Shown here piece by piece: positions 55,301 through 64,000 of a DNA stretch of 64,000 bases. The stretch comes from Azophilus sp965116165 (GTDB taxonomy: Bacteria; Pseudomonadota; Gammaproteobacteria; Pseudomonadales; Azotimanducaceae). A model generated the notes under the pieces. That model was not told the origin of the DNA, ran no database searches, and worked only from the letters and a program-made list of their open reading frames with translations. Numbering within the stretch: position 1 is the first letter of the stretch; every line of letters begins with the position of its first letter. The stretch spans positions 1,364,001 through 1,428,000 of the forward strand of contig OZ220484.1 in assembly GCA_965116165.1 (NCBI GenBank), given 5' to 3'. A program made the position numbers and the translations under genes.

Positions 55301-57858
55301 AGCTCATATCGCTCTCTCGGCGACGGAACGACGGCGGCCACAACCGCCGCGAGGAAACCCAACGCCATTGGCCAGGCCACAGCGGCAAGCGGCAGCGACA
55401 TTTCCACGCTCCAACCAAAAGCGCGCGGATTGATCACCTCGCACAGTATCCAACCCATCGACAGGCCCAATGGCAGGGCCGGCACCATCGCGCAGGCACC
55501 GAGACCGAGCGCCCTTATCAGTTCGATCAGGCGGTCTTCCGCGTCGCTCACGCCCAGGGCCGTCAACAACTGCCGCGTGGCAAGCCGGTTCAGGCGCAGG
55601 CCCGTCATGGCGTTGTACAGGCCCGCCACCGCCACCGTTAGCGCCAGCAGGGTCAATGCGTTGGTGATGGCGAAGCTGCGGTCGAATATAGTCAGGGCAC
55701 GCGCTCGGGCGCGCTCGCGTTGCCTCACCCTCGCGTCCGGAACATTTTCGGCAAGCCAGGATTCCAATTCGGCGCCCCGAACACCGGAAATCCCGATGCC
55801 GGTGAAGTGCAATGGCCCGAACAGTCGGGCGGTCGTCTCGTTTGGCAGGAGGAGCCGTGGAAGGACACCACCGAAATCGGCAAAGGTGGCCGTTATTCGA
55901 ATCGGCGAGCCCGCCACCTCCACGACATCGCCAACATCGATGTCCAGGGCAAGAAGCAGGCTTTCGCTGGCCAAGCCCTCATCGGGCCCCAGGGCGAGAC
56001 CGTGCCCATAGCGCGCGGTCTCGCTCGCCGAATAGTCGGCATGGCCAATCACAACGACGCGGCCCTCAATCCGTGTGCGCAAGGCACCGTAGGTTTGCGC
56101 TTGCGCGGCCGGCCACCGCCGCACAATGGCACGCGCCAGGGCCCGCGCATCGCCACCCGCCATCTCCACGTGGTACTCATGGACCAGCCGTTGCGCCAGC
56201 ATGCGCTCGAAATCGATTTTGAAACTCGCCACCATCAAACCGACGCCCACACTGGTGGCAACAGCCAGCACCATGGCACCCAAGGCCGTGCCCACATCGC
56301 GCTCGTGCCAAGTGGCTTCCCGAACGGCCAGCCGGGTCAGCAATCCACCGACGCCGGGATGGCCGCAATCCGCTTCCGTCACATGGCTTGCGGAGTTCTT
56401 GACGGGGTGCGGTGATCCTTCGGGCGCGGCTTTCGGCGGGCGTCGGCAGGTGCGCAAAAACGGCGGTAACAGGGCCACCGCCAAGAGTGCGGCGGCCAGT
56501 ATTGCCACAAATCCGCCGACAAGGCCGGTGGCCGGCACACCGATTCCGACACCGATCAATATCAACGCGATAACATACCAAGCCAAACGGCGCCGGGACA
56601 TCGCCGATTCAACTTTCGGCGGGACGCGCTCCCTGCGCAACGCCATCCAACCACCGACCAATGCAATGCCCAAGCCGGACACCAATGCCTTCACGACCGC
56701 GGCGGCGGACATTTGCGGCGGCGGCAACTCATTCAGGCCGGCGGTTGAAAGTTCTGTCAGGAGGTCGGCCAGCAACAGGCCCGCGCCAAGGCCGACGAAC
56801 GTTGCCAGCGCCCCCAACAAGGCAACCGCCGAGATAAAGCAAGCCGCCAACTCACCTTCGCTCGCGCCCAGGATGCCCAGACGCTCGATGACCGGCGCTT
56901 GACGGCGCAACCACAGAACACAGACCTGATAGATGAGAAACCAAGCCACCACAAGTGCAAGGGTTCCCAGGGCACCCAGGTTGAACAGAATCGAATTCGC
57001 CAGATTGGCGCCCGGCTGTTCGTGGGAGACCGGGCGCAATTCCCAACCCGCGGGCGCACAGGCCCGGTCGGCCGCCTCGGTAGCGACGAGCGGAGAGCGG
57101 CAGGAATCCGGCGGGCACCCCCCCGGCGCATACAAGCCGCCCGACGTACCTTGTGCAGCGAGCGGAGGCTGGCAGGAATCCAGCAGGCGCCGCGGTGTCC
57201 AGGCGCCTTGCGGCAAACCCGCCGACAGGCCGGGCAACAAGCTCTCGAGCCAGACGCGAACCTGTTGCCAGGGGTCGCGCATCGCCACGCCAACCTGGCC
57301 CAGGCGATTCGGTGCCGCATCCAATAGCGCCAATGCATCGCCAATGTCGGCAAACAGGCCGCCCGGCAGGCCGGCATCGATGACGCCGACCACCGGCCAA
57401 TCGACACCGGCCAGCCGCAGGCGGTCACCAATGGCAAGCGCAAGGCTACTGTCGGCCACAATGGCGCCGGGGCGGGACACCGCCACACCAGGCTCGCCCG
57501 GTAAACCATAGGCCGCCAGCCAGTCGATGCCGATAATATGAAAACGGTGCCCATTCTCGACAATCCGGCCATCCAGGATCGGCACCAGGGCACGCACGCC
57601 GGGAAGCTCGCCCCGGCGCCAGCGCCAGCGCAATTCAAAGTAGTCTTCCATCGTGGCGTCGGGTTTCGAGGCGAGATGCGTCAAGCCGCGCAGATGGAAG
57701 GCGCGATTGGCGTCGAGCGAGTCGACCACGGACAGGCTGATCAGGTGCACGGCCACAGTCGACGCCACACCCAGTGCGGCACCGAATAGAGCGGTCAGTG
57801 TCGTCCAGGGCGTACGGGCGAAAAATCGCGCAAAACTCAGCGCGATGAGCCCCATCAC
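55294..57858 (-). CDS. FtsX-like ABC permease (fused AttF/AttG type)
   Basis: Large MacB/FtsX-type permease of 854 residues. The first half has an N-terminal helix (FARFFARTPWTTLTALFGAALGVA), a periplasmic domain and three helices around 280-390; the second half begins near residue 500 with the same topology (LAVREATWHERDVGTALGAMVLAVATSVGVGL) and ends with three helices. So it appears to be two FtsX-type permeases joined in one chain. It overlaps the ATPase gene as ATGA. With the ATPase and the AttH-like lipoprotein it forms an ABC lipoprotein/substrate transport system of AttEFGH type. Confidence 0.85.
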   Translation of the reverse strand: MMGLIALSFARFFARTPWTTLTALFGAALGVASTVAVHLISLSVVDSLDANRAFHLRGLTHLASKPDATMEDYFELRWRWRRGELPGVRALVPILDGRIVENGHRFHIIGIDWLAAYGLPGEPGVAVSRPGAIVADSSLALAIGDRLRLAGVDWPVVGVIDAGLPGGLFADIGDALALLDAAPNRLGQVGVAMRDPWQQVRVWLESLLPGLSAGLPQGAWTPRRLLDSCQPPLAAQGTSGGLYAPGGCPPDSCRSPLVATEAADRACAPAGWELRPVSHEQPGANLANSILFNLGALGTLALVVAWFLIYQVCVLWLRRQAPVIERLGILGASEGELAACFISAVALLGALATFVGLGAGLLLADLLTELSTAGLNELPPPQMSAAAVVKALVSGLGIALVGGWMALRRERVPPKVESAMSRRRLAWYVIALILIGVGIGVPATGLVGGFVAILAAALLAVALLPPFLRTCRRPPKAAPEGSPHPVKNSASHVTEADCGHPGVGGLLTRLAVREATWHERDVGTALGAMVLAVATSVGVGLMVASFKIDFERMLAQRLVHEYHVEMAGGDARALARAIVRRWPAAQAQTYGALRTRIEGRVVVIGHADYSASETARYGHGLALGPDEGLASESLLLALDIDVGDVVEVAGSPIRITATFADFGGVLPRLLLPNETTARLFGPLHFTGIGISGVRGAELESWLAENVPDARVRQRERARARALTIFDRSFAITNALTLLALTVAVAGLYNAMTGLRLNRLATRQLLTALGVSDAEDRLIELIRALGLGACAMVPALPLGLSMGWILCEVINPRAFGWSVEMSLPLAAVAWPMALGFLAAVVAAVVPSPRERYELN

Positions 57859-58520
57859 CCAAGTTCCACGACACGATGGGCACGGCCCGCAATGGCTTCG
57901 CTATGCGTTGCTATCACCATTGCGCAGTTCAGCCGCTCCACCTCCAACCAAAGCAGGTCGGCGACACGGCGGCTGTTGCGCCCATCGAGATTGCCGGTCG
58001 GCTCGTCGGCAAGCACGATGGCGGGTTCATGCGCCAGCGCCCGGGCGATGGCCACGCGCTGCCGTTCTCCACCGGAGAGGGTGCCCGGAAACGCCCGCAG
58101 GAGGCCATCAAGCCCAAGCTCCCGCAGCCGCTCCCGCGCACCGCGCGACAGGTCGTCGCGCTTGTTCAATGCCAGGGGCAGACGCACATTCTCAAGGACA
58201 TTAAGGGTGGGGACGAGATTGAAGAACTGAAAGACATAGCCCACCAACCGACGGCGCACCGCGGCCCGTGCCCGGGCGCCCATCGCATGCATCGGATGCT
58301 CGATTTCGCCCTCGCGGAGCAGCAGTCGGCCACCGTCGACCGGCAGCAATCCGGCAATCAGGTTCAGCAGGGTGGATTTGCCCGATCCACTCGGGCCGCA
58401 GACCGCGACGGTCTCTCCGGGGCCGACGGTGAGCGCAAAGTCGTCGAGCGCCGGGCGATATTCCCGCCCGTCGGAATACCCCTTGCGAACCCCGGCAAGC
58501 GTGACCAACGGGGCGCTCAT
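57855..58520 (-). CDS. LolD/MacB-type ABC transporter ATPase (AttE-like)
   Basis: ATP-binding subunit, about 221 residues. Walker A GPSGSGKST, Q-loop FQFFNLVPTLNVLENV, signature LSGGERQRVAIARAL, Walker B IVLADEPTGNLD, H-loop IATHSEAIAGRA. The Q-loop type and the partner FtsX-like permease fit the LolD/MacB class of mechanotransmission transporters. The ATG at 58518-58520 is used; a TTG upstream is in frame. About 290 bases upstream (to 58809) hold no recognised feature. Confidence 0.9.
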   Translation of the reverse strand: MSAPLVTLAGVRKGYSDGREYRPALDDFALTVGPGETVAVCGPSGSGKSTLLNLIAGLLPVDGGRLLLREGEIEHPMHAMGARARAAVRRRLVGYVFQFFNLVPTLNVLENVRLPLALNKRDDLSRGARERLRELGLDGLLRAFPGTLSGGERQRVAIARALAHEPAIVLADEPTGNLDGRNSRRVADLLWLEVERLNCAMVIATHSEAIAGRAHRVVELG

Positions 58521-58809
58521 GGCGGAGTCCGACAATACCCGCAAAAGACGGGGGAGAAGTCACCCGGGTTCGTATGCCCGCTGGTTTGGGCCCGATTTTC
58601 ACGCATACCCATGCTAGGCGGGGATTCCTGGGCGGAGTCCAAACAGCACATCCCCTAGCCTTGGCGAGCGGTGATCGTCCAACTGCCGCAAGCAGCCACT
58701 CTTGTGTCCTTTCACACCTGTTTTCAAGATTTCAGAGCAAGCATCGCGCGTCTTCAATCCGGCTTGGCATCACGACATGTTGTCAATTGTCGCGTAAATT
58801 GCCGACAGC

Positions 58810-59565
58810 CTAGCGAATGGCCCGCATGCCCTCCCATTGGAGCTCCGGGGTCAACGTCGGCAAATGCCGCTCGGCGCGCACGGCTTCCCACAGCACCGCG
58901 CAGTCGGCATAGGGCTCGATCATGCGGAGGGTCGTAATCGTCGGCGAGATCATCCGCCAAGCGCCTGTATCCAAGTGCCGCAATGCCTGCGTGGGCCGTA
59001 TCCAACAACCATCCTGGGTTTCCGTCTCGTGGGCCAGCGTATTCTGGCGGGTGGGCATGGGAGCGACGAAGAAGCGGGTATCGAACCGGCGCGGCGCGGC
59101 TTCGGGGGTTAGCCAATGGCTGAAATAGAGCATTTCGTCGCAGGCCAGGCGCAACCCCTCCAGGGCGCACAAGGAAGCCAAATCGAGATCACCGCTGTTC
59201 AGCCGGGCGCGGTATTCGGCAAAGCGCCGCTGCGAGCCCCGGCTGCCGTCCACGGCCGGGCGACCATCGGCACTGGCAAACAGCACGCCACACTCCTCGA
59301 AGCACTCGCGAACGGCCGCCACCCAATAGCGCAAGCCGCCGTCGCCCACGCCCAGGGCGCGGCTCGCGGCCGCATCGTCGAGACCAACGCACAGTTCCGG
59401 CAGGTAATCGGCCTCGTCAACCTTGCCGCCGGGAAAGACATGCAGATTCGGGAAGTCGCCCCGGCCCGGGCGCTGAATCATGTAAACCTCGATTCCGTCC
59501 CGTCCCTGCCGGGTCAACACGACCGTAGCCGCCAAGCGGATATTGCCGCGTTGCAGAGGCTCCAC
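58810..59565 (-). CDS. NUDIX hydrolase
   Basis: About 251 residues. The NUDIX box is present but interrupted by a long insertion: G-x5-E-like FPGGKVDEADY, then AAVRECFEECGVLF for the R-E-x-x-E-E helix. This layout resembles the NUDT19/RP2p acyl-CoA diphosphatase group. A GTG start is used. It lies 46 bases downstream of a T-family repeat. Confidence 0.85.
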   Translation of the reverse strand: MEPLQRGNIRLAATVVLTRQGRDGIEVYMIQRPGRGDFPNLHVFPGGKVDEADYLPELCVGLDDAAASRALGVGDGGLRYWVAAVRECFEECGVLFASADGRPAVDGSRGSQRRFAEYRARLNSGDLDLASLCALEGLRLACDEMLYFSHWLTPEAAPRRFDTRFFVAPMPTRQNTLAHETETQDGCWIRPTQALRHLDTGAWRMISPTITTLRMIEPYADCAVLWEAVRAERHLPTLTPELQWEGMRAIR

Positions 59566-59611
59566 TAGGCCAACCCCATTTTGTATACTGCGCCGCTCGG
59601 CAACCCGGCAA

Positions 59612-59743
59612 CCCGTGGCAAAAATCCCGCGTCGCGCCGAGAGGGGTGCGGGGGGCGGAGGAAAAGCGGCGCTCGGCCAACAAGAAGCGACGGGCAGCCG
59701 GGATGCACCGTCGTTCGAATGCGGTGGGACTTTTGCCGCGGGC
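59612..59743. repeat. T-family dispersed repeat, copy 2
   Basis: Aligns with 9848-9999 over the full length with a deletion; both share inverted ends and GCAGCCGGGAT, GTTCGAATGCGGTGG and TTTGCCGCGGGCCGCC. The rest of the 59566-59941 gap has no recognised feature. Confidence 0.65.
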
Positions 59744-59941
59744 CGCCAAGGCGGCGGTTCGGCATCGCATCACTATTTCCGCGGCGGTGGCGGGTTGCCA
59801 AGGTTCTATTTTCTATCGACGGCTGTCTGTCAACGGCTCGTTGTTCATGTCGGCAGTTCGTCGTCATCCTGGGGCCGCGGCACATGCTAGGGTTGTCGTT
59901 CGTCCCTTCAGGGTGGGTGACCCGCGATTTGCGAAGCAGCA

Positions 59942-60226
59942 ATGAAAGAAAAGCCATACAAATTCGTATTGCGATTGCCCACGGAAATGCGTGAGCGAGT
60001 CGTGGAGTCCGCCGTGCGCTACCGGCGCAGCATCAATTCCGAAATTGTAGCGCGATTGGAGCGCTCGTTCAGCGAGGGTTCGCCAACGAACACCGCGCCG
60101 CCCCTGAATCCCCATCTTGAGTACGTTCTGCGCAGCCGGCTCGACGAAAACGAGCAACGGCTCGTCATCGGTTTCCGAAATCTCGACAGGAAGAAGCGCG
60201 AGGCGCTGCTAAACCTGCTCGATTGA
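59942..60226 (+). CDS. Arc-type ribbon-helix-helix DNA-binding protein
   Basis: A 94-residue protein whose N-terminal about 45 residues form a ribbon-helix-helix: the strand YKFVLRLPTEM, helix 1 RERVVESAVRYRR and helix 2 SINSEIVARLERSF, as in the Arc repressor family. The C-terminus is charged and helical. Likely a dimeric regulator; target unknown. Confidence 0.8.
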   Translation: MKEKPYKFVLRLPTEMRERVVESAVRYRRSINSEIVARLERSFSEGSPTNTAPPLNPHLEYVLRSRLDENEQRLVIGFRNLDRKKREALLNLLD

Positions 60227-60337
60227 ACGCACGGGTTACGACAGTGTCCCGCCTTGTTGTCGCTATTGGGTCGCCGGACTTGTGGATTATTATGTCCGCA
60301 AGTTCGGTTGCGACAGCGCCATGCCGCAACAACCAGC

Positions 60338-60829
60338 CTATCGGCGCCTTGTCAGCGCGACCACATTGTCCGCTTTGACCCTGTGGCGGCTCTCGGAAAA
60401 GGCAATCTCCCAGGTCAGCGTCCGCTCGGCCTCGTGCGAGAATCCACGGAAGCCGCAGCCATCGACCAAATCAAAGAGAGCCACCGCAACGTTTAGACCG
60501 CTGTTGACGGTCCACAGCAACCCCAGGTTCGGCACGCTTTCGAGTTTGGCGACGCCATCGAGGGCTAGGGCGCCAAACCGGGCATCGATGGTATAGGTGC
60601 CCACATCGTTGGGCGCGATGCGCACCGACAAATCCCGGCTCCGTTCGCCCTTGACCCGATAGCCGCCCACCAAAGTGCGCCCACCCCGATCCTGTTCGAC
60701 CCGCAGGTCGCACTCAATCTGTCGGCCAAGGCTGGCACCCTCCTCTAGAAGGCTCCCCCGTCCCGACCAATCACCCGGTTTGAGCAACACTGTATCGAAC
60801 CACCACCGTTGACCGGTCAAGCGTAGCAC
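60338..60829 (-). CDS. Hypothetical protein
   Basis: A 163-residue protein rich in beta-strand pattern (VEQDRGGRTLVGGYRVKGERS… SVRIAPNDVGTYTIDARFG), without a recognised motif or signal peptide; it may be a lipocalin- or DUF-type barrel. Divergent from the Lhr-type helicase gene starting at 60859. The GTG start leaves a 29-base shared promoter region. Confidence 0.55.
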   Translation of the reverse strand: MLRLTGQRWWFDTVLLKPGDWSGRGSLLEEGASLGRQIECDLRVEQDRGGRTLVGGYRVKGERSRDLSVRIAPNDVGTYTIDARFGALALDGVAKLESVPNLGLLWTVNSGLNVAVALFDLVDGCGFRGFSHEAERTLTWEIAFSESRHRVKADNVVALTRRR

Positions 60830-60858
60830 TGTTTGCCAAATGCCCCATAATCCCGGCC

Positions 60859-63800
60859 ATGAGCGCCCTGGAACTATTCCACCCCAGCATTCGGACCTGG
60901 TTCGGCAACCGATTCACGACACCAACCGATGTGCAGGCCAGAACCTGGCCGCGCGTCGCCGCCGGCGCCCATGTGTTGGCAACCGCGCCCACCGGCAGCG
61001 GCAAGACGCTAACCGCGTTCCTCTGGGCGCTCGATCAATTCGCCCGCGGCGCGTATCGGCCGGGACGCACCCGGGTGCTCTACGTATCGCCGCTGAAAGC
61101 GCTCAACAACGACATTCACAGGAATTTGCTCGGGCCCCTGGAGGAACTGCGCGAGCGCCACGGCTTTCCCGAAATCGGCGTAGGCGCCCGCTCGGGAGAC
61201 ACGCCGCAAGGCGACCGCCAACGAATGCTCAGAAAGCCGCCGGAAATCCTGATCACCACTCCGGAAAGCCTGGCCCTGCTGCTGACCAATAGCCGCGGAC
61301 GACAGGCCCTGGCGACGGTGGAGACGCTGATTCTCGACGAAGTACACGCCGTTGTCGCCAACCGTCGCGGCGCGCAGTTGATGACGTCCGTCGAGCGCCT
61401 CGCCGCCATTGCGGGAGAGTTTCAGCGCCTTGCCCTGTCCGCCACAGTAAAGCCCCTGGAGGCGGTGGCGGCCTACATCGGCGGGTATCTGCCGAACGGT
61501 TCGCCGCGGCGGATGGAAATCGTCGTCGGGCGGCAGGCAAAGGCCATCCAATTTCGGGTACGTTTTCCGGAGGACGCCCGCAATGCCGCGGCCGACGGCA
61601 AAGCGATCTGGGAGCCGCTTTCCGAGAGCTTCCGCAGCCTCATCGAACATAACCGTTCCACCCTCTTTTTTACCAACAGCCGACGTCTCGCCGAAAAGAT
61701 GACGCTGAAAATCAACGAACACCAGGACACGCCCCTGGCCTATGCGCATCACGGCTCCCTGGCGCGGGATATCCGGGCCGAGGTGGAAAAGCGCCTCAAA
61801 GCGGGGGAACTTGGCGCCATCGTTGCCACCAGTTCCCTGGAGCTTGGCATCGACATCGGCGCTCTCGACGAAGTGGTGCTCGTGCAGTCTCCCCCCTCCA
61901 TCGCCGCCGCCCTGCAGCGCATCGGACGGGCGGGGCACGGGGTCGGCGAGCTGAGCAGGGGGACGCTCTATCCCACACATGCCCAGGATTTCCTGGAGGC
62001 CGCGGTGCTTGCCGACGCCGTGGTGGAACGCGACATCGAGCCGCTGACGCCCCTCGCCAATCCGCTGGATGTGCTATGCCAAACCATCGTGTCCATGTGC
62101 GCGACGGAAACCTGGGAAGTGGAGCGGCTGTTCGCCGTCATCCGGGCGAGTTCCCCCTATCGCAATCTGCCCGCCGAGCATTTCCACCTGGTGCTTGACA
62201 TGCTGGCCGGCCGCTACGCCGGAACGAGGGTACGGGAACTGCAGCCCCGCATCGCCCACGACCGCATCAACGGCACCGTGCGCGCCAACAAAGGCGCCCT
62301 GTTCGCCCTCTACAATTCCGGCGGTGCCATTCCCGACCGCGGCTATTATCAACTGCGCCACGCCGATTCCGGCACCCTGATCGGGGAGCTCGACGAAGAG
62401 TTTGTCTGGGAAGCCGGCATCGGGCAAACCTTCAATCTGGGTACGCAGAACTGGCAAATTCTGCGCATCACGCACAACGAGGTGCTGGTGCGCGCGGCCC
62501 GCAACACCACCAACGCCCCGCCGTTCTGGCGCGCCGAGAGACGCAACCGCAGCTTTCACTTCTCCAGCCGCATCGCCCTGTATCTGGAACGCGCCGAGCA
62601 GGCGCTGAACGAGAACCGCGGCGACGAACTGAAAGCGGCCCTACAGAACCAAGCCCAAGCCGGCTTCGATCCAATAGCGGCGGACGAGCTTGTCGGCTAC
62701 CTGCGGCGTCAACGCGACTCCACCCGCGCGCCGCTGCCGCACCGCCGCCATCTGCTGCTGGAATTGGTGCGCACCGGGCCCGGCGGCTACCGGGGGCCGG
62801 ATGCGCCGCGGCAACTGGTGATGCACTCCTTGTGGGGCGGCGCGGTCAACCGGCCCTGGGCACTGGCTTTGGAGGCGGCCTGGCGAGAGCGGTTCGACGC
62901 CGAGCCGGACATTCACGCCGACAACAATGCCATCGTCGTGCAACTGAAGGAGGCACCAGCCCGGGGGGATGGCCGGCACGCATTCGTCCGTTCCCAAATC
63001 GCCACCGACAGAGCTGCCGCTCACTTGGGCCAACCCGACGGGGCCGCGGTCGCCGATCAAACAATCGATCAAGGGCGGCATGGCGATGCGAACCGACCGC
63101 GACGACCGTTGCGGGAAAGCGGTCCGCTACGCGGGCTGGATCCCGAGGCGTTGCTGGATTGGGTGACGCCCGACAATCTCAATGAGCTGCTGCGCCAATC
63201 GCTGGAGGGATCCGGCTATTTCGGCGCCCGGTTCCGGGAATGCGCCGGCCGCGCCCTGTTGCTGACCCGGCAACGCTTCAATCGGCGGCTACCCTTGTGG
63301 ATGAGCCGCATGCAGGCCAAGAAGCTGATGACGGCAACCAAGCGCTTCCGGGATTTCCCCGTCCTGTTGGAGGCCTGGCGAACCTGCCTGGTCGATGAAT
63401 TCGACCTGCCGGCGCTGCGTCGGCTGCTCGGCGAGTTGCGGGACGGCGACATCCAATACTCGTTCGTCGAAACCGACGCGCCAAGTCCGTTCGCCTCGAC
63501 GGTCACCTTCGATCAGGTGAGCCGCTACATGTATGCGGACGACAAGCCGGAACAGGATGGTGCGAGCGCGCTGGGCAGCGACCTCATCGAACAGGCCGTG
63601 AGCGACGAATCCCTGCGCCCGAGGCTGCGCCCCGGGATCATCGCGGAATACGAGGCCAAGCGGCAGCGGCGCGCCGAGGGCTATCGGCCGCAAACCGTGG
63701 AAGAGTGGCTGGAGTGGGCGAAGGAGCGCGTACTGACCCCCGTCGAGGATTGGCCCGAAGATATCGACCACGAATATCTGGTGCACTTCACAAACCGCGA

Positions 63801-64000
63801 ACGGACCTGGGTCGCGCACTTGGAGACGGCCGGGGGCCTGGTGGATACGGGGCTCTGTGCCGGCGGTTGGATAGACCCGCCGAACACCGCAACCGCATTG
63901 CCCGATGTGGGGGACACCCGTACCGGTTTGGATTTCGCCGCGGAAATCCTGTCGTTCTACGGCCCGCGCACCAAGGCGCAAATCGAGACATTGCTGCCGC
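60859..64000 (+). CDS. lhr: Lhr-type DEAD/DEAH helicase (partial, runs off right edge)
   Basis: Superfamily 2 helicase of the Lhr family, at least 1047 residues in the window with no stop. Motif I ATAPTGSGKTLTAFLWALD, motif II DEVHAV, motif III LSATV, motif V ATSSLELGIDIG and motif VI QRIGRAGHG are present, followed by the Lhr-specific winged-helix/beta-barrel region. Around residues 697-750 lies a Gly/Asp/Arg-rich stretch (PARGDGRHAF… to LRGLDPEALL) that I do not expect in Lhr and that may be an insertion. E. coli Lhr is about 1540 residues; the C-terminal part lies outside the window. Confidence 0.9.
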   Translation, partial: MSALELFHPSIRTWFGNRFTTPTDVQARTWPRVAAGAHVLATAPTGSGKTLTAFLWALDQFARGAYRPGRTRVLYVSPLKALNNDIHRNLLGPLEELRERHGFPEIGVGARSGDTPQGDRQRMLRKPPEILITTPESLALLLTNSRGRQALATVETLILDEVHAVVANRRGAQLMTSVERLAAIAGEFQRLALSATVKPLEAVAAYIGGYLPNGSPRRMEIVVGRQAKAIQFRVRFPEDARNAAADGKAIWEPLSESFRSLIEHNRSTLFFTNSRRLAEKMTLKINEHQDTPLAYAHHGSLARDIRAEVEKRLKAGELGAIVATSSLELGIDIGALDEVVLVQSPPSIAAALQRIGRAGHGVGELSRGTLYPTHAQDFLEAAVLADAVVERDIEPLTPLANPLDVLCQTIVSMCATETWEVERLFAVIRASSPYRNLPAEHFHLVLDMLAGRYAGTRVRELQPRIAHDRINGTVRANKGALFALYNSGGAIPDRGYYQLRHADSGTLIGELDEEFVWEAGIGQTFNLGTQNWQILRITHNEVLVRAARNTTNAPPFWRAERRNRSFHFSSRIALYLERAEQALNENRGDELKAALQNQAQAGFDPIAADELVGYLRRQRDSTRAPLPHRRHLLLELVRTGPGGYRGPDAPRQLVMHSLWGGAVNRPWALALEAAWRERFDAEPDIHADNNAIVVQLKEAPARGDGRHAFVRSQIATDRAAAHLGQPDGAAVADQTIDQGRHGDANRPRRPLRESGPLRGLDPEALLDWVTPDNLNELLRQSLEGSGYFGARFRECAGRALLLTRQRFNRRLPLWMSRMQAKKLMTATKRFRDFPVLLEAWRTCLVDEFDLPALRRLLGELRDGDIQYSFVETDAPSPFASTVTFDQVSRYMYADDKPEQDGASALGSDLIEQAVSDESLRPRLRPGIIAEYEAKRQRRAEGYRPQTVEEWLEWAKERVLTPVEDWPEDIDHEYLVHFTNRERTWVAHLETAGGLVDTGLCAGGWIDPPNTATALPDVGDTRTGLDFAAEILSFYGPRTKAQIETLLP

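Overview
The window looks like a GC-rich proteobacterial chromosome, most likely gammaproteobacterial. The best evidence is the conserved minus-strand block fmdB-aspS-yebC-ruvC-ruvA-ruvB-tolQ-tolR-tolA-tolB-pal-cpoB followed by a tRNA-Lys, an order typical of Gammaproteobacteria (here without ybgC). RhlB-type helicase, MiaE, MetR-like regulator, PrpE and a type-2 ArgC fit the same assignment. No rRNA, plasmid or phage backbone genes are seen, so species-level placement is not possible.

Layout. 1-2330: MFS exporter and an SDR. 2377-13098: tRNA-Lys and the ruv/tol/aspS block (genome maintenance, envelope integrity, translation). 13423-21457: an HU protein with a histone-H1-like tail, proS, a TlpA-like thioredoxin, an ArsC-like reductase, prpE, an MsbA-like ABC exporter and miaE. 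21903-33093: accessory island with a GT2-like glycosyltransferase, a CRISPR array of 101 repeats and 100 spacers, its leader, cas2 and a fused cas4-cas1; no interference (effector) gene is present anywhere in the window. 33713-44902: housekeeping and metabolic genes (argC, aminotransferase, rhlB, gloB, AI-2E family transporter, hisC, rhomboid, LLM oxidoreductase, SixA-like phosphatase, PNPOx-like protein, metR-like). 44988-53203: small membrane protein, SDR, exbB-exbD-exbD, crotonase, a broken AAA ATPase, purC, a Cys/Met-metabolism PLP enzyme. 53279-58520: GGDEF protein, and an AttEFGH-like ABC system (ATPase, one large fused permease, lipocalin-like lipoprotein). 58810-64000: NUDIX hydrolase, Arc-type regulator, a hypothetical gene and an Lhr-type helicase that runs off the right edge.

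The second theme is a dense load of short non-autonomous repeats (MITE-like). At least four families can be delimited by terminal inverted repeats, constant length or target duplications: P (101 bp, 7-bp target duplication, four copies plus a 49-bp derivative), Q (99 bp, IS5-like ends at CTAG/YTAR), R (about 131 bp, TA ends) and S (176 and 253 bp); T (132-152 bp) and V (174 bp) are additional candidates. Several of these elements sit exactly at the 3' ends of genes and form the stop codon of the host gene (yebC, miaE, rhlB, purC, the Cys/Met PLP enzyme); the glycosyltransferase likewise ends with a TGA that lies inside the first CRISPR repeat. A Q fragment lies between cas2 and cas4-cas1.

Together the CRISPR locus reads as an adaptation module and a long, uniform array whose interference machinery must be elsewhere, lost, or different from known types. 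All functional names rest on motif and family recognition by eye; no database search was possible.
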